The notes beneath the pieces are model-generated. The model made no database searches, was not told where the DNA came from, and worked only from the letters and a program-made list of their open reading frames with translations. A DNA stretch of 7,343 nucleotides from an uncultured bacterium (lineage in GTDB: Bacteria; Verrucomicrobiota; Lentisphaeria; Victivallales; Victivallaceae). Of this stretch, positions 1 to 6,474 are shown piece by piece. The DNA lies in assembly GCA_949286445.1 (NCBI GenBank), contig CASECL010000310.1, positions 1 through 7,343 on the forward strand, given 5' to 3'. Position 1 is the first letter of the stretch, and each line of letters begins with the position of its first letter. Position numbers and translations under genes: made by a program.

Positions 1-224
1 CAGATGAAATGCCGCGATGACATCCTTTCCCACCTGAAAATTACCAGTAGCAACAATATAACTGCCGTGCCTGCAAACAATGCTAGAAACCTGTAATCCC
101 GTTTACGCCAGCCGTGATACAGCATCCATACTCCGCCGGCAACCGCGGTAAAGAATAACACCGGAGTGAATACTTTCAACAGCTTGTTTATTATTTCAAG
201 CAATTCTGCAAGAGTATTATACAT
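1..224 (-). CDS. Continuation of the GT39-like glycosyltransferase in a shifted frame (partial, runs off the left edge)
   Basis: This minus-strand frame is open from an ATG at 222-224 to base 1, giving 74 codons with no stop. The translation has a short amphipathic start (MYNTLAELLEIINKL), a hydrophobic segment (VLFFTAVAGGVWMLY), a basic loop (HGWRKRDYR), a second hydrophobic segment (ALFAGTAVILLLLVIF), then RWERMSSRHFI. The final Ser-Arg-aromatic stretch resembles the SxRY(F/L)LP-type motif that often precedes late membrane helices in GT39/ArnT-like proteins. It overlaps the upstream reading frame by 8 bp and is offset by one base. I read it as the displaced C-terminal part of that protein rather than a separate gene: the preceding piece is too short for the family, and no well-spaced ribosome binding site precedes this ATG. 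A genuine small second gene remains possible. The true end lies outside the window. Confidence 0.6.
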   Translation of the reverse strand, partial: MYNTLAELLEIINKLLKVFTPVLFFTAVAGGVWMLYHGWRKRDYRFLALFAGTAVILLLLVIFRWERMSSRHFI

Positions 225-966
225 TTCTCTTGAAAAAATACGGCAGTGTTTTTATAAAATTCATTACTTCCGGCGAAACTGCTGACAGTATTGCAACCGT
301 GGCGGCAAAAGCCACGACAAACACTACCCCGGCAGTAAAATATTTCCAGCGTCTGCTCCCGTGGTCCGTTACCAACATCACCAGACAGTAATAACCGGCA
401 AAAATCAGCATTATTACCCCTTCAAAACGGCACAGGAATGCCAAAGCTGCCAATATGCCGCTTAACGCTATCAAATAATTCTTTTTCTTCTGATGATACT
501 CAACCAGAGCGGCAATGGAAACAGTGAAAAAAGCAAGAAATGATATTTCCCTCAGTCCGCCGCAGACATAGTCAATCGCAGACGGCAGCAGCGCGGCACA
601 TAAGGCACAGAAAAAAGCGGTTTCCCCGGAACGGAATATTCTCCAGGTTATAAAACCAATCGCCAATACCCAGCATACATGACAAAATATGTTTACTGTC
701 AGCATCCCCGCCGCCGGCGATATTCCTCCCGCCCGGCAGACCCCGGCCGCCAGAAGCATGAATAATGGAGGCTTGGCAAAATCCCCCTCGTAAAATGATT
801 TGCCGGTATCAAGCTGGGATTGTATCATATTGGCGTACAGCGTGCCGTCACGCTGAAATACCGGTTCCAGCGAATAGCGCAGCAAGGGCATGGCAATTGC
901 AAGTGCCATAACTGCAAGTAATGCCGCGGCATGCCGGTAACGTTGCAGCTGTAATTTATATCTCAT
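217..966 (-). CDS. GT39/ArnT-like membrane glycosyltransferase, N-terminal part (apparently frameshifted)
   Basis: This is a 249-residue polytopic membrane protein resembling the N-terminal half of the GT39 (PMT/ArnT-like) GT-C glycosyltransferases. These enzymes take a sugar from a polyprenyl-phosphate donor and act on the outer face of the inner membrane. Visible signs are a first membrane helix at about 13-30, an acidic residue in the first outer loop (RDGTLY, D40), AKPPLF at 64-69 (compare HPPLY-type motifs), LREISFL at 138-144, and RFEG at 180-183 within further helices. Family members are usually 450-600 residues, so 249 is about half. The frame ends at a TAA shortly after a T6 run (233-238), while the adjacent frame continues with further helices. 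The ATG start lies inside the end of the upstream polymerase gene (11-bp overlap), suggesting translational coupling. The family call rests on topology and short motifs; donor and acceptor are unknown. Confidence 0.72.
   Translation of the reverse strand: MRYKLQLQRYRHAAALLAVMALAIAMPLLRYSLEPVFQRDGTLYANMIQSQLDTGKSFYEGDFAKPPLFMLLAAGVCRAGGISPAAGMLTVNIFCHVCWVLAIGFITWRIFRSGETAFFCALCAALLPSAIDYVCGGLREISFLAFFTVSIAALVEYHQKKKNYLIALSGILAALAFLCRFEGVIMLIFAGYYCLVMLVTDHGSRRWKYFTAGVVFVVAFAATVAILSAVSPEVMNFIKTLPYFFKRNV
233..238 (-). other. Homopolymer T6 (A6 on the plus strand) at the apparent frameshift
   Basis: In the coding direction the bases read TAT TTT TTC AAG AGA AAT GTA TAA, giving YFFKRNV and a stop. 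If one T of the six is removed, the reading becomes TAT TTT TCA AGA GAA ATG TAT AAT, that is YFSREMYN, and joins the downstream frame without a break. The run is therefore the simplest place for a single-base insertion, a sequencing or assembly error, or slippage. The bases and frames are seen directly; the cause is not. Confidence 0.6.
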
Positions 967-2212
967 GCTTTTTGATCAATTCCATTATTTCCGAATCGGA
1001 CAGCTTCAGAAAATTTTCCGACCCAAGCAGGCTGACAAACATAAAAATCATAACACAATAAAGATTGAATGAAAGCAATCCGTATGGAATCAGATCTATC
1101 AGTGATGCCGTAATAAAAATTGCCATCCCCAGTGCGATTGTACTTCTGGAGCGGAAAATACCTTTGAATACCGGTATGCTCAATGCCATGACATGGATAA
1201 CAAGTCCCGTCAATCCAATATGAAGTATGATATTCATGAAACCGCTCTCAGAAGCAAAGCGCCTGACATCAAGATATTCTCTCAGCGTCTCATCGAAAAA
1301 ATAATTTTCCCCGATATAGCTGCCGAATATTCCTTTGCCGAAGATAAATTCCAGCAGGCTGGTCTGAGACAACTGCGCTTCATACAGACTGTCACGGGCA
1401 CCAACTATGTCTGACATGCGCTCCCGGAACAAAAAGAAAATATCATTTTCAACATAATTGTAATTTATAAATATTCCCAGCAGCAGCAAAACTGCTATGA
1501 AAGATATTTTTTTCATCCGTTTACTGGTCAGTGCAATGTCCATAAACAAAATAACAAGGCACATGAAAGCATTCCCGCGACGGGCACAGATAACTGCAAT
1601 AATAAAATTACAGCATACCGCCAGCCAGGACGCATAGTAAACCCGGGAAGAAAACATCTTCCGGCAGAAGATCGGCAGCATTGCCACCCACAGGAAATTT
1701 CTGGTGTCGGCAAAATATTCACAGGTAAGGACATAGTTTTCGCTGGCAAAACCGGGGTTGAAAAAATATCTGGCATGGATAATTACTGATACCCAATACA
1801 AAATAATACTGATTTTCACCAGTTTCAACAACATTTCCAGAGCATTGATCCGGCAGAAAGAAATTACCGGCAATAATACCGACAGCGTACTTAATCCGAA
1901 TATCCATAACAGAATCTGCCTCTGGTTCTGCCAGGGATAATCATCCACAAAGAACGCCATTATAACTGCATAGAGAGAAATCAGAATATAACACATCATC
2001 CAAAATCCGCAATGCTGATATTTGCGTTCTTTGTCTCCCAGACGGATCAGCAGCAAAACCAGAGCGCATGGAATACAGGTCAGCAGTGCAGTATAGGATA
2101 ACGTTCTCTCCAGCGGAGAAAATACCATGGGGATGAATATCAGGGTAAGCAGCAGTGCACTTTGATAATACGACTGATTTTCACTGCTTCGATTACTGGA
2201 AATACTGGTCAT
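956..2212 (-). CDS. O-antigen polymerase/ligase-like membrane protein (Wzy/WaaL type)
   Basis: This 418-residue protein is strongly hydrophobic, with about 10-12 predicted membrane helices (for example near 18-32, 40-57, 70-88, 100-117, 130-146, 195-210, 214-228, 237-250, 324-347, 357-392). A large loop at about 250-320 lies before the late helices, as in Wzy polymerases and WaaL ligases. Short signs include CARRGN (209-214), where such proteins often have an SRG-like motif, LLEFIFGKGIFGSY at about 286-299, and ESGFMNIILHIGLTGL (322-337), which matches the usual pattern of a small residue-rich helix after the catalytic loop. The role is probably joining repeat units outside the inner membrane, or transferring glycan to a lipid acceptor. 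Sequence alone does not separate polymerase from ligase. The ATG at 2210-2212 has no obvious Shine-Dalgarno and follows a 12-bp palindrome. The stop overlaps the next gene by 11 bp. Confidence 0.8.
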   Translation of the reverse strand: MTSISSNRSSENQSYYQSALLLTLIFIPMVFSPLERTLSYTALLTCIPCALVLLLIRLGDKERKYQHCGFWMMCYILISLYAVIMAFFVDDYPWQNQRQILLWIFGLSTLSVLLPVISFCRINALEMLLKLVKISIILYWVSVIIHARYFFNPGFASENYVLTCEYFADTRNFLWVAMLPIFCRKMFSSRVYYASWLAVCCNFIIAVICARRGNAFMCLVILFMDIALTSKRMKKISFIAVLLLLGIFINYNYVENDIFFLFRERMSDIVGARDSLYEAQLSQTSLLEFIFGKGIFGSYIGENYFFDETLREYLDVRRFASESGFMNIILHIGLTGLVIHVMALSIPVFKGIFRSRSTIALGMAIFITASLIDLIPYGLLSFNLYCVMIFMFVSLLGSENFLKLSDSEIMELIKKHEI

Positions 2213-2214
2213 TT

Positions 2215-2226
2215 TTCAATATTGAA
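2215..2226. repeat. 12-bp perfect palindrome just before the polymerase start
   Basis: TTCAATATTGAA is its own reverse complement and ends two bases before the ATG at 2210-2212. It lies in an A/T-rich stretch with no recognisable Shine-Dalgarno. It could be a protein-binding site, a small RNA hairpin affecting initiation, or chance in AT-rich DNA. No matching second copy was noticed in the window. Confidence 0.4.
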
Positions 2227-2309
2227 TTTTTCTGATTTTTCTTTTGGAAACCAAGTGCTTTTGTCCGGCACGGAGAAAACACAACTCCACATTCAGCCCG
2301 GCAGTGCTG

Positions 2310-2354
2310 CAATATGCCGGTAATCCGCCGGACAACCGGCAATACGGCATATTG
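2310..2354. repeat. Nested inverted repeat (10-bp outer arms, 5-bp inner hairpin)
   Basis: The outer arms CAATATGCCG (2310-2319) and CGGCATATTG (2345-2354) are perfect reverse complements. Between them sits a second perfect hairpin, GCCGG (2327-2331), loop ACAA, CCGGC (2336-2340). An alternative pairing exists between CCGGCA (2298-2303) and TGCCGG (2315-2320), which would compete with the outer stem. No T run follows on either strand, so it does not look like a standard intrinsic terminator. It resembles repetitive extragenic palindromes or a structured leader; copy number elsewhere is unknown. Confidence 0.6.
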
Positions 2355-2364
2355 TAATTTCAAC

Positions 2365-2380
2365 AGCCGCTTGAGCGGCT
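2365..2380. repeat. Second inverted repeat, 7-bp arms
   Basis: AGCCGCT (2365-2371) and AGCGGCT (2374-2380) are perfect reverse complements separated by two bases, so an RNA form would probably close with a four-base loop over a slightly shorter stem. It lies 10 bp from the nested repeat, nearer the end of the iron-sulfur gene. In the direction of transcription it is followed by TGTTGAAATT, not a T run, which makes a Rho-independent terminator unlikely. Confidence 0.5.
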
Positions 2381-2426
2381 CAATATTATATGCCGCCATC
2401 TGCAATAATACGTTTTCCTGCCGTGA

Positions 2427-3647
2427 TTATCCCCGTCTGTGTTTACCCAGAAACTTCTTTGCCGCCGCCTTCAGATTGGCCGGAACGAGATTTTTTGCCC
2501 TCCGGACAACCCGGCGGTAAAGACAGAAACGTCCGGCATCAGAAGCTGTCGGAAAATATTTCTGCATAATATCCATAAACGGAATACCGGCATTAAAGTC
2601 GGCAAAAAACTCCTGACGGTGCGGATCAGGAGCAAAAGGTCTTGCCAGCGAATGCTCTGTCTGGCTTGCCTCGGACTTCTTTTTGGAAATCAGGCACAAA
2701 TCACGCTCCGCCATGGACAGCAGCTCCGTCCCGCGCAAAGAGTTGACGATCACCTGAGACACGCCGTGCCAGTAGAATGGATGACGCAAAGTCGGAATAT
2801 AGCCCCAGAAATCAGCTATTGTCAAATCACCGGTACGGCGCAATGAGGTGTAGCGGCAGTTATGACAGTGCATGCCAATAAATATGTCATGCAGAAATCC
2901 TGCCATATAGGGGTTTTGCTGAGCAAAACTCCAGTTTTTTCTGCCGTCAGCATAAGATATTTCCGTTCCAAAGCAGTCCCAGCCGGTACTTTTATCCCGG
3001 AATTTCATATCAGTAATTTTGCTTCCGGATGATTTTTCCTGCTCCCGGAGATAACGTAAAAATACCTGCGGCGATGGAACCCCGTGACAGATGATGTCAA
3101 CACAGAATAAATTATCAAAATCCTTTTTCAAATAACTGCGCAGTGCGGCTACCTGACATGGCGAACCGGAAAACAGAACCTTCCGCCCGGAATCAAGAAT
3201 TTTTTTTACCTCAGGATAAACGCCCCCAGCATAACATTGCACATATTTACTGCCGCGAAATGGCGGCAAATCCTCCAGGTTTTCGCAAAAATCAAACTTC
3301 GCTCCGTATTCCCGGTCAAATCTCACTCCGAATACTGCTCCATGCGACTTAAGCACAGCTTCTGCCAGTGCTGAAAAAACTCCGCCGCTGCTGCTGGCAT
3401 CACGGATTTTACGGTTTTTATTCCAGGCAGCAAAGAATTTTTGTCCGCAGTCCGCGGCTGCGGCTATTGGTACATCAGTATTTCCGGGGCAATATTTCTG
3501 ACACAGCCCGCAGTCAATACAGCATGATGCATCAACCTGAGGCTTCCAGAAACCCTCAGCATCAGACACCATTGAGATTGCATTACATGGACATACTGAA
3601 ACACACAATGCACATCCGGTACAGTAATGCCGGCAAATTTTCTCCAT
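2427..3647 (-). CDS. Coenzyme F420 hydrogenase/dehydrogenase beta-subunit family iron-sulfur protein (polysaccharide-locus type)
   Basis: This 406-residue protein has two N-terminal ferredoxin-like 4Fe-4S motifs: C9-x2-C12-x2-C15-x3-C19-P and C43-x2-C46-x2-C49-x3-C53-P. After these come motifs of the F420 hydrogenase/dehydrogenase beta-subunit (FrhB-like) family: SSSGGVFSALA (85-95), GSKYVQ (132-137), FSGSPCQVAAL (159-169), DIICHGVPSP (184-193) and HCHNCRYTSLRRTGDLTIAD (260-279), the last with C261 and C264 as possible further metal ligands. Family members commonly bind flavin and move electrons. In bacteria that do not make F420, such proteins occur in exopolysaccharide clusters next to pyruvyl transferase homologues, with no firmly assigned reaction that I know of. 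The start follows the pyruvyl transferase stop by 6 bp, with GGAG at 3659-3662, 11 nt upstream of the ATG. A redox step in sugar or pyruvyl modification is inferred; a true F420 or hydrogenase role is unlikely here. Confidence 0.88.
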   Translation of the reverse strand: MEKICRHYCTGCALCVSVCPCNAISMVSDAEGFWKPQVDASCCIDCGLCQKYCPGNTDVPIAAAADCGQKFFAAWNKNRKIRDASSSGGVFSALAEAVLKSHGAVFGVRFDREYGAKFDFCENLEDLPPFRGSKYVQCYAGGVYPEVKKILDSGRKVLFSGSPCQVAALRSYLKKDFDNLFCVDIICHGVPSPQVFLRYLREQEKSSGSKITDMKFRDKSTGWDCFGTEISYADGRKNWSFAQQNPYMAGFLHDIFIGMHCHNCRYTSLRRTGDLTIADFWGYIPTLRHPFYWHGVSQVIVNSLRGTELLSMAERDLCLISKKKSEASQTEHSLARPFAPDPHRQEFFADFNAGIPFMDIMQKYFPTASDAGRFCLYRRVVRRAKNLVPANLKAAAKKFLGKHRRG

Positions 3648-3653
3648 CAGCTG

Positions 3654-4778
3654 CTATTCTCCGCAATATCGGGAAATCAATTCTTTCAAATGATCGTAAT
3701 AATGTTCCTTGAAATAAGGAACCGGTTGGGGCAGTACCGGCTGTTTCAGCAACTTTCCCGCCAGCTCCGCAGCCTGTTTCAAATCGTCCGCCAGGAACAC
3801 GCGATCATCATAAATACCCTTGAACCAATCCACTCCGGTAGTAACTTTATGGTCATTGGATTTGATGACAATAACCGGAGTGCCTGCCACAAGGGAGAAT
3901 ATTGTCCCATGATAACGATCTGTAATCACCAGACGATAACGGGCAAATTTCCGGATGATATTTTCAATTTCTTCACCCAGCGCGGCAACGATCCGGGCAT
4001 GACTTTTATCTATGGTTGTATCCCCGAAATCAATTTTCACGGCGTTGTCAGCGGCAATCCTGCCGGCACAATCCTGCAAATCATCAGCCGTGTATAATCT
4101 TTCCAGATCGTCCCTGACACAGAAGAATACACCGTCACGGGGATAATTGTAACCATATCTGCCAATGAGAGTAGTAACTATGTCCGGATAAGGCAGTACC
4201 GGCAGATGGGGAAACATCTCTTTTGCTGTTTCAGTGGATACCATATCCCGTCCGAGAAATAATGCGTGACGGCATTTATCATGACTTTCTGATGTTCTTT
4301 TACGATTTTCCTCCCGCAGAAACAGAACCGTCTGGGGCATGAATACAATCCTGGCATCCGGAAAATTATCACATATAATGCGGTGCATTTCGTCCTGCCG
4401 CCCGCCGATATCCTGAGTGTTGTATCCGCTCTGAAAAAAAATAATATCCTGTTCGCCGAGCACCTGTTTGAATGTCTTGACAAAACCGTATTCCGGCTCA
4501 ACAATCACGGTATCCGGCAGGATTGCAACCGGAACCCCCGGATAATTTTCTTCCAGCCAATTTTTTATGCACCACTGCTGTGCCAGATCGCCCAGGTTGC
4601 AGTGTTGGGGAACGCCGAGATAAAAAATCTTCCTTTGCCGGGGATCAAGTTTTCTGACTGACTCGATCATCTTGCGCCTCATACATTTTCTGCGCAATGC
4701 CGTTATTTTCCTGTAAAGACTTATCGGCAGACCACTTAAGGGAATTTTACGGATTTTTTCTTTCCAATATTTATTCAC
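3654..4778 (-). CDS. Polysaccharide pyruvyl transferase family protein (CsaB/WcaK-like)
   Basis: This 374-residue soluble protein belongs to the polysaccharide pyruvyl transferase family, whose characterised members place a pyruvyl ketal from phosphoenolpyruvate on a sugar of a cell-surface glycan. Visible motifs are HCNLGDLAQQ (59-68, the family's N-x-GD element), FFQSGYNTQDIGG (114-126), where members often have a glycine-rich GGG segment, VFMPQTV (145-151), and the C-terminal signature ITDRYHGTIFSLVAGTPVIV (285-304) containing the conserved histidine H290. The first 45 residues are basic and could contact the membrane. The start is GTG at 4776-4778; its GTGA overlaps the flippase stop, and GGAG at 4789-4792 lies 10 nt upstream, supporting coupled translation. 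Homologues beside F420-hydrogenase-beta-like proteins may not be true pyruvyl transferases, so the exact reaction is open. Confidence 0.88.
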   Translation of the reverse strand: MNKYWKEKIRKIPLSGLPISLYRKITALRRKCMRRKMIESVRKLDPRQRKIFYLGVPQHCNLGDLAQQWCIKNWLEENYPGVPVAILPDTVIVEPEYGFVKTFKQVLGEQDIIFFQSGYNTQDIGGRQDEMHRIICDNFPDARIVFMPQTVLFLREENRKRTSESHDKCRHALFLGRDMVSTETAKEMFPHLPVLPYPDIVTTLIGRYGYNYPRDGVFFCVRDDLERLYTADDLQDCAGRIAADNAVKIDFGDTTIDKSHARIVAALGEEIENIIRKFARYRLVITDRYHGTIFSLVAGTPVIVIKSNDHKVTTGVDWFKGIYDDRVFLADDLKQAAELAGKLLKQPVLPQPVPYFKEHYYDHLKELISRYCGE

Positions 4779-6337
4779 CCTTGTTTTTCTCCATATCCGA
4801 CAACTTGCGGAAATCCAAGTTTTAATTTAATGCTTTCATACATTGTAAGGCATAATTTCCGTTCCTCTCCGGTAATGCCGAACCACAAAACCGCCGCACT
4901 CATAACAAGTCCAGAAACGGCAAAGGTAAGCAGACAGCGCCAGATTGATTCCGGCATCAGTAAACTCATTCCGGCCACGCTGACAGCCCCGAAAATCATT
5001 ACTCCGCATTCCCGCAGAACATTGTCCACAAGGAATTGGGTTACCCGGAGTGCATAATGTTTTTTTACACACTTAACCCGGATTGCGCCGACCACAGCCA
5101 TCATTACAATCATGCAAATATATACCGAATACGGTGCTCCGTGAAAATAGCGTAAAATCAGATATTCTGTCAGCAGGGTGAATAAATAAACAGCTGAACT
5201 TGCAAGCTGCATTACTTTAATATCGCCATTGGCATTCATCAATACCGCCAACGGCAAAGTTGCCTGTTCCACAATCACCCGCAGCAGAATCAGCCGGCAA
5301 AATACAACTGTAAACGGCGGAACCGTCCGCAACCAGATCTTTAACAGAAACGGCATCTCCGCAAAAACAGCCACTCCTACCAGCATCAGCAGATACACTG
5401 ACAACCGGCAGCTGGTCAAAGATATGCTCAAAGCGTGTTCATGACGTTCCGCACCGTGTTTCTTCATTATTACCGGAGTGACTGCGCTTAACATACTGCT
5501 GCATATTCCGGTGAGTTGTCCGGCTATCTGAACGGCAATACCTTCCGCGGCATTGACCGCGACACCGAAAAAACGGTTAAGCAATACACTGGTGCCGTTT
5601 ATTACCGCGGGCAGAGAAAAATTAATTGTCATGCTCCAGCCCATAAAAGCCGACATCTGTTTAAACAAAGAAAAATCGAGCCGTCTGAAATTATATTTTA
5701 TCTTTTCCAGAACATGGCAGTACCATATACTGGCAAACTTTTCGATCGCATTGACCAGCAGCAGCAGCAGTGCGTATATAATCAGGCGGTCTGCATCAAC
5801 CAGAAAGAGTAAAAAGGTAATCCCCAGCTTTGCAACTGACCCGAATAACGCAGTCAATGCCACGAAAAATATTTTTTCCTTGGCAATAATGACCCCATTA
5901 TACGGGATGACCGCCACTGTCATAAAGGTGGTGGCAACCATGGTCTGATACACTGCTTTTGCCGCATACTGCCTGTCCGGAGCAATGTTCAGCAGCCGGT
6001 CCCAGAAAAAAACAAAAATGAATTCCAGCACAACAGCCAGAAACACTGCCAGAACCAGATGCAGCATCAAACAGAGGTTGAACACCCCTTGTCGTTCAAG
6101 CAAGTCAGCATTTTTCCCCTCTGAAACCGCCAGAAAACGGTTGGTGGCAGTGGTCATTGTGTAATTCAGGAACATCAGCAGGGCAATCACCCCGCCCACC
6201 ACACTGAAAATACCGTAGTCATCGACTCCCAATGCCTTAAGCAGCAAGGGAATATTGAAGAAGGCAATAACGGTGGACGCCAGAAGTTTTATATACAACA
6301 CAGTGGTATTCAAAAAAGTTCTTACTGATGTGCGCAT
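4775..6337 (-). CDS. Wzx-like oligosaccharide flippase (MOP/MATE superfamily)
   Basis: This 520-residue protein has about 12-14 hydrophobic helices along its whole length. It matches the polysaccharide transporter branch of the MOP superfamily, which moves lipid-linked repeat units from the inner to the outer face of the cytoplasmic membrane. The N-terminus has LLLKALGVDDYGIFSVVGGV (31-50) followed by FLNYTMTTATNRFL (56-69), a well-known pattern of this group. Later, LLKIWLRTVPPFTVVFCRLI (331-350) matches the usual WLxxVPxxTxxFxRL segment, and a polar stretch around 363-374 (AVLMNANGDIKV) fits the typical N(A/T)xGxIK motif. The ATG at 6335-6337 is the only good start: an in-frame TAG lies 5 codons upstream (6350-6352). 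I see no clear Shine-Dalgarno before it. Length is slightly above the 480 residues common in the family. The glycan carried is unknown. Confidence 0.9.
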   Translation of the reverse strand: MRTSVRTFLNTTVLYIKLLASTVIAFFNIPLLLKALGVDDYGIFSVVGGVIALLMFLNYTMTTATNRFLAVSEGKNADLLERQGVFNLCLMLHLVLAVFLAVVLEFIFVFFWDRLLNIAPDRQYAAKAVYQTMVATTFMTVAVIPYNGVIIAKEKIFFVALTALFGSVAKLGITFLLFLVDADRLIIYALLLLLVNAIEKFASIWYCHVLEKIKYNFRRLDFSLFKQMSAFMGWSMTINFSLPAVINGTSVLLNRFFGVAVNAAEGIAVQIAGQLTGICSSMLSAVTPVIMKKHGAERHEHALSISLTSCRLSVYLLMLVGVAVFAEMPFLLKIWLRTVPPFTVVFCRLILLRVIVEQATLPLAVLMNANGDIKVMQLASSAVYLFTLLTEYLILRYFHGAPYSVYICMIVMMAVVGAIRVKCVKKHYALRVTQFLVDNVLRECGVMIFGAVSVAGMSLLMPESIWRCLLTFAVSGLVMSAAVLWFGITGEERKLCLTMYESIKLKLGFPQVVGYGEKQG

Positions 6338-6474
6338 AACAACAGGCGTCTATGTAAATTTATGGGTAATCTGCCCCGGCGGACAATAGACCTCAAGCTC
6401 GATTGAACCGTTTTCACATTCAATAATCTGAAACCGGAAAAATGGATTTGCAATCTTTTATTATTGCATATTCT
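6338..6474 (-). other. 137-bp gap between fucose synthase and flippase
   Basis: No gene is supported here. On the minus strand one frame is open from 6457 to a TAG at 6350-6352 (about 35 codons, no ATG) and reads protein-like at its end (SIELEVYCPPGQITHKF), possibly the tail of a lost gene, though 35 open codons can occur by chance. A weak AT-rich hairpin (TGCAAT at 6449-6454, ATTGCA at 6463-6468) follows the fucose synthase stop. No convincing promoter was recognised, although a gap of this size in a compact cluster could hold one. Confidence 0.3.

Larger units (their letters stand above)
2213..2426 (-). other. 214-bp intergenic region with inverted repeats and a possible vestigial reading frame
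   Basis: This is the longest gap between genes in the window. On the minus strand, the frame of the upstream iron-sulfur gene stays open for 77 codons after its TAA, ending at a stop at 2193-2195. The first part (VLLQMAAYNIEPLKRLLKL) looks protein-like and faintly recalls the C-terminal tail of some DDE transposases, where AxNLKRLL-type endings are common; the rest (basic, Cys- and Lys-containing) does not. The palindromes listed separately lie inside it. I found no convincing sigma-70 promoter and no GC hairpin followed by a T run. It may be a decayed gene or insertion-sequence remnant, an intergenic palindromic repeat, or a regulatory leader for the polymerase gene. Confidence 0.35.

Noticed and set aside
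2439..2846. 135-residue plus-strand reading frame
   Set aside because: It is antisense to the iron-sulfur gene, with low-complexity basic composition typical of a shadow frame.
2427..3647. A true F420-reducing hydrogenase subunit
   Set aside because: No hydrogenase large or small subunit or F420 biosynthesis gene is present; the position inside a polysaccharide locus fits the bacterial side branch of the family better.
3627..4097. 156-residue plus-strand reading frame
   Set aside because: It is antisense to the pyruvyl transferase C-terminus, including its conserved signature; no independent motif or ribosome binding site was seen.
6449..6468. Hairpin after the fucose synthase stop as a terminator
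   Set aside because: The 6-bp stem is AT-rich with an 8-base loop, and the T run is not immediately after it; too weak to call a terminator.
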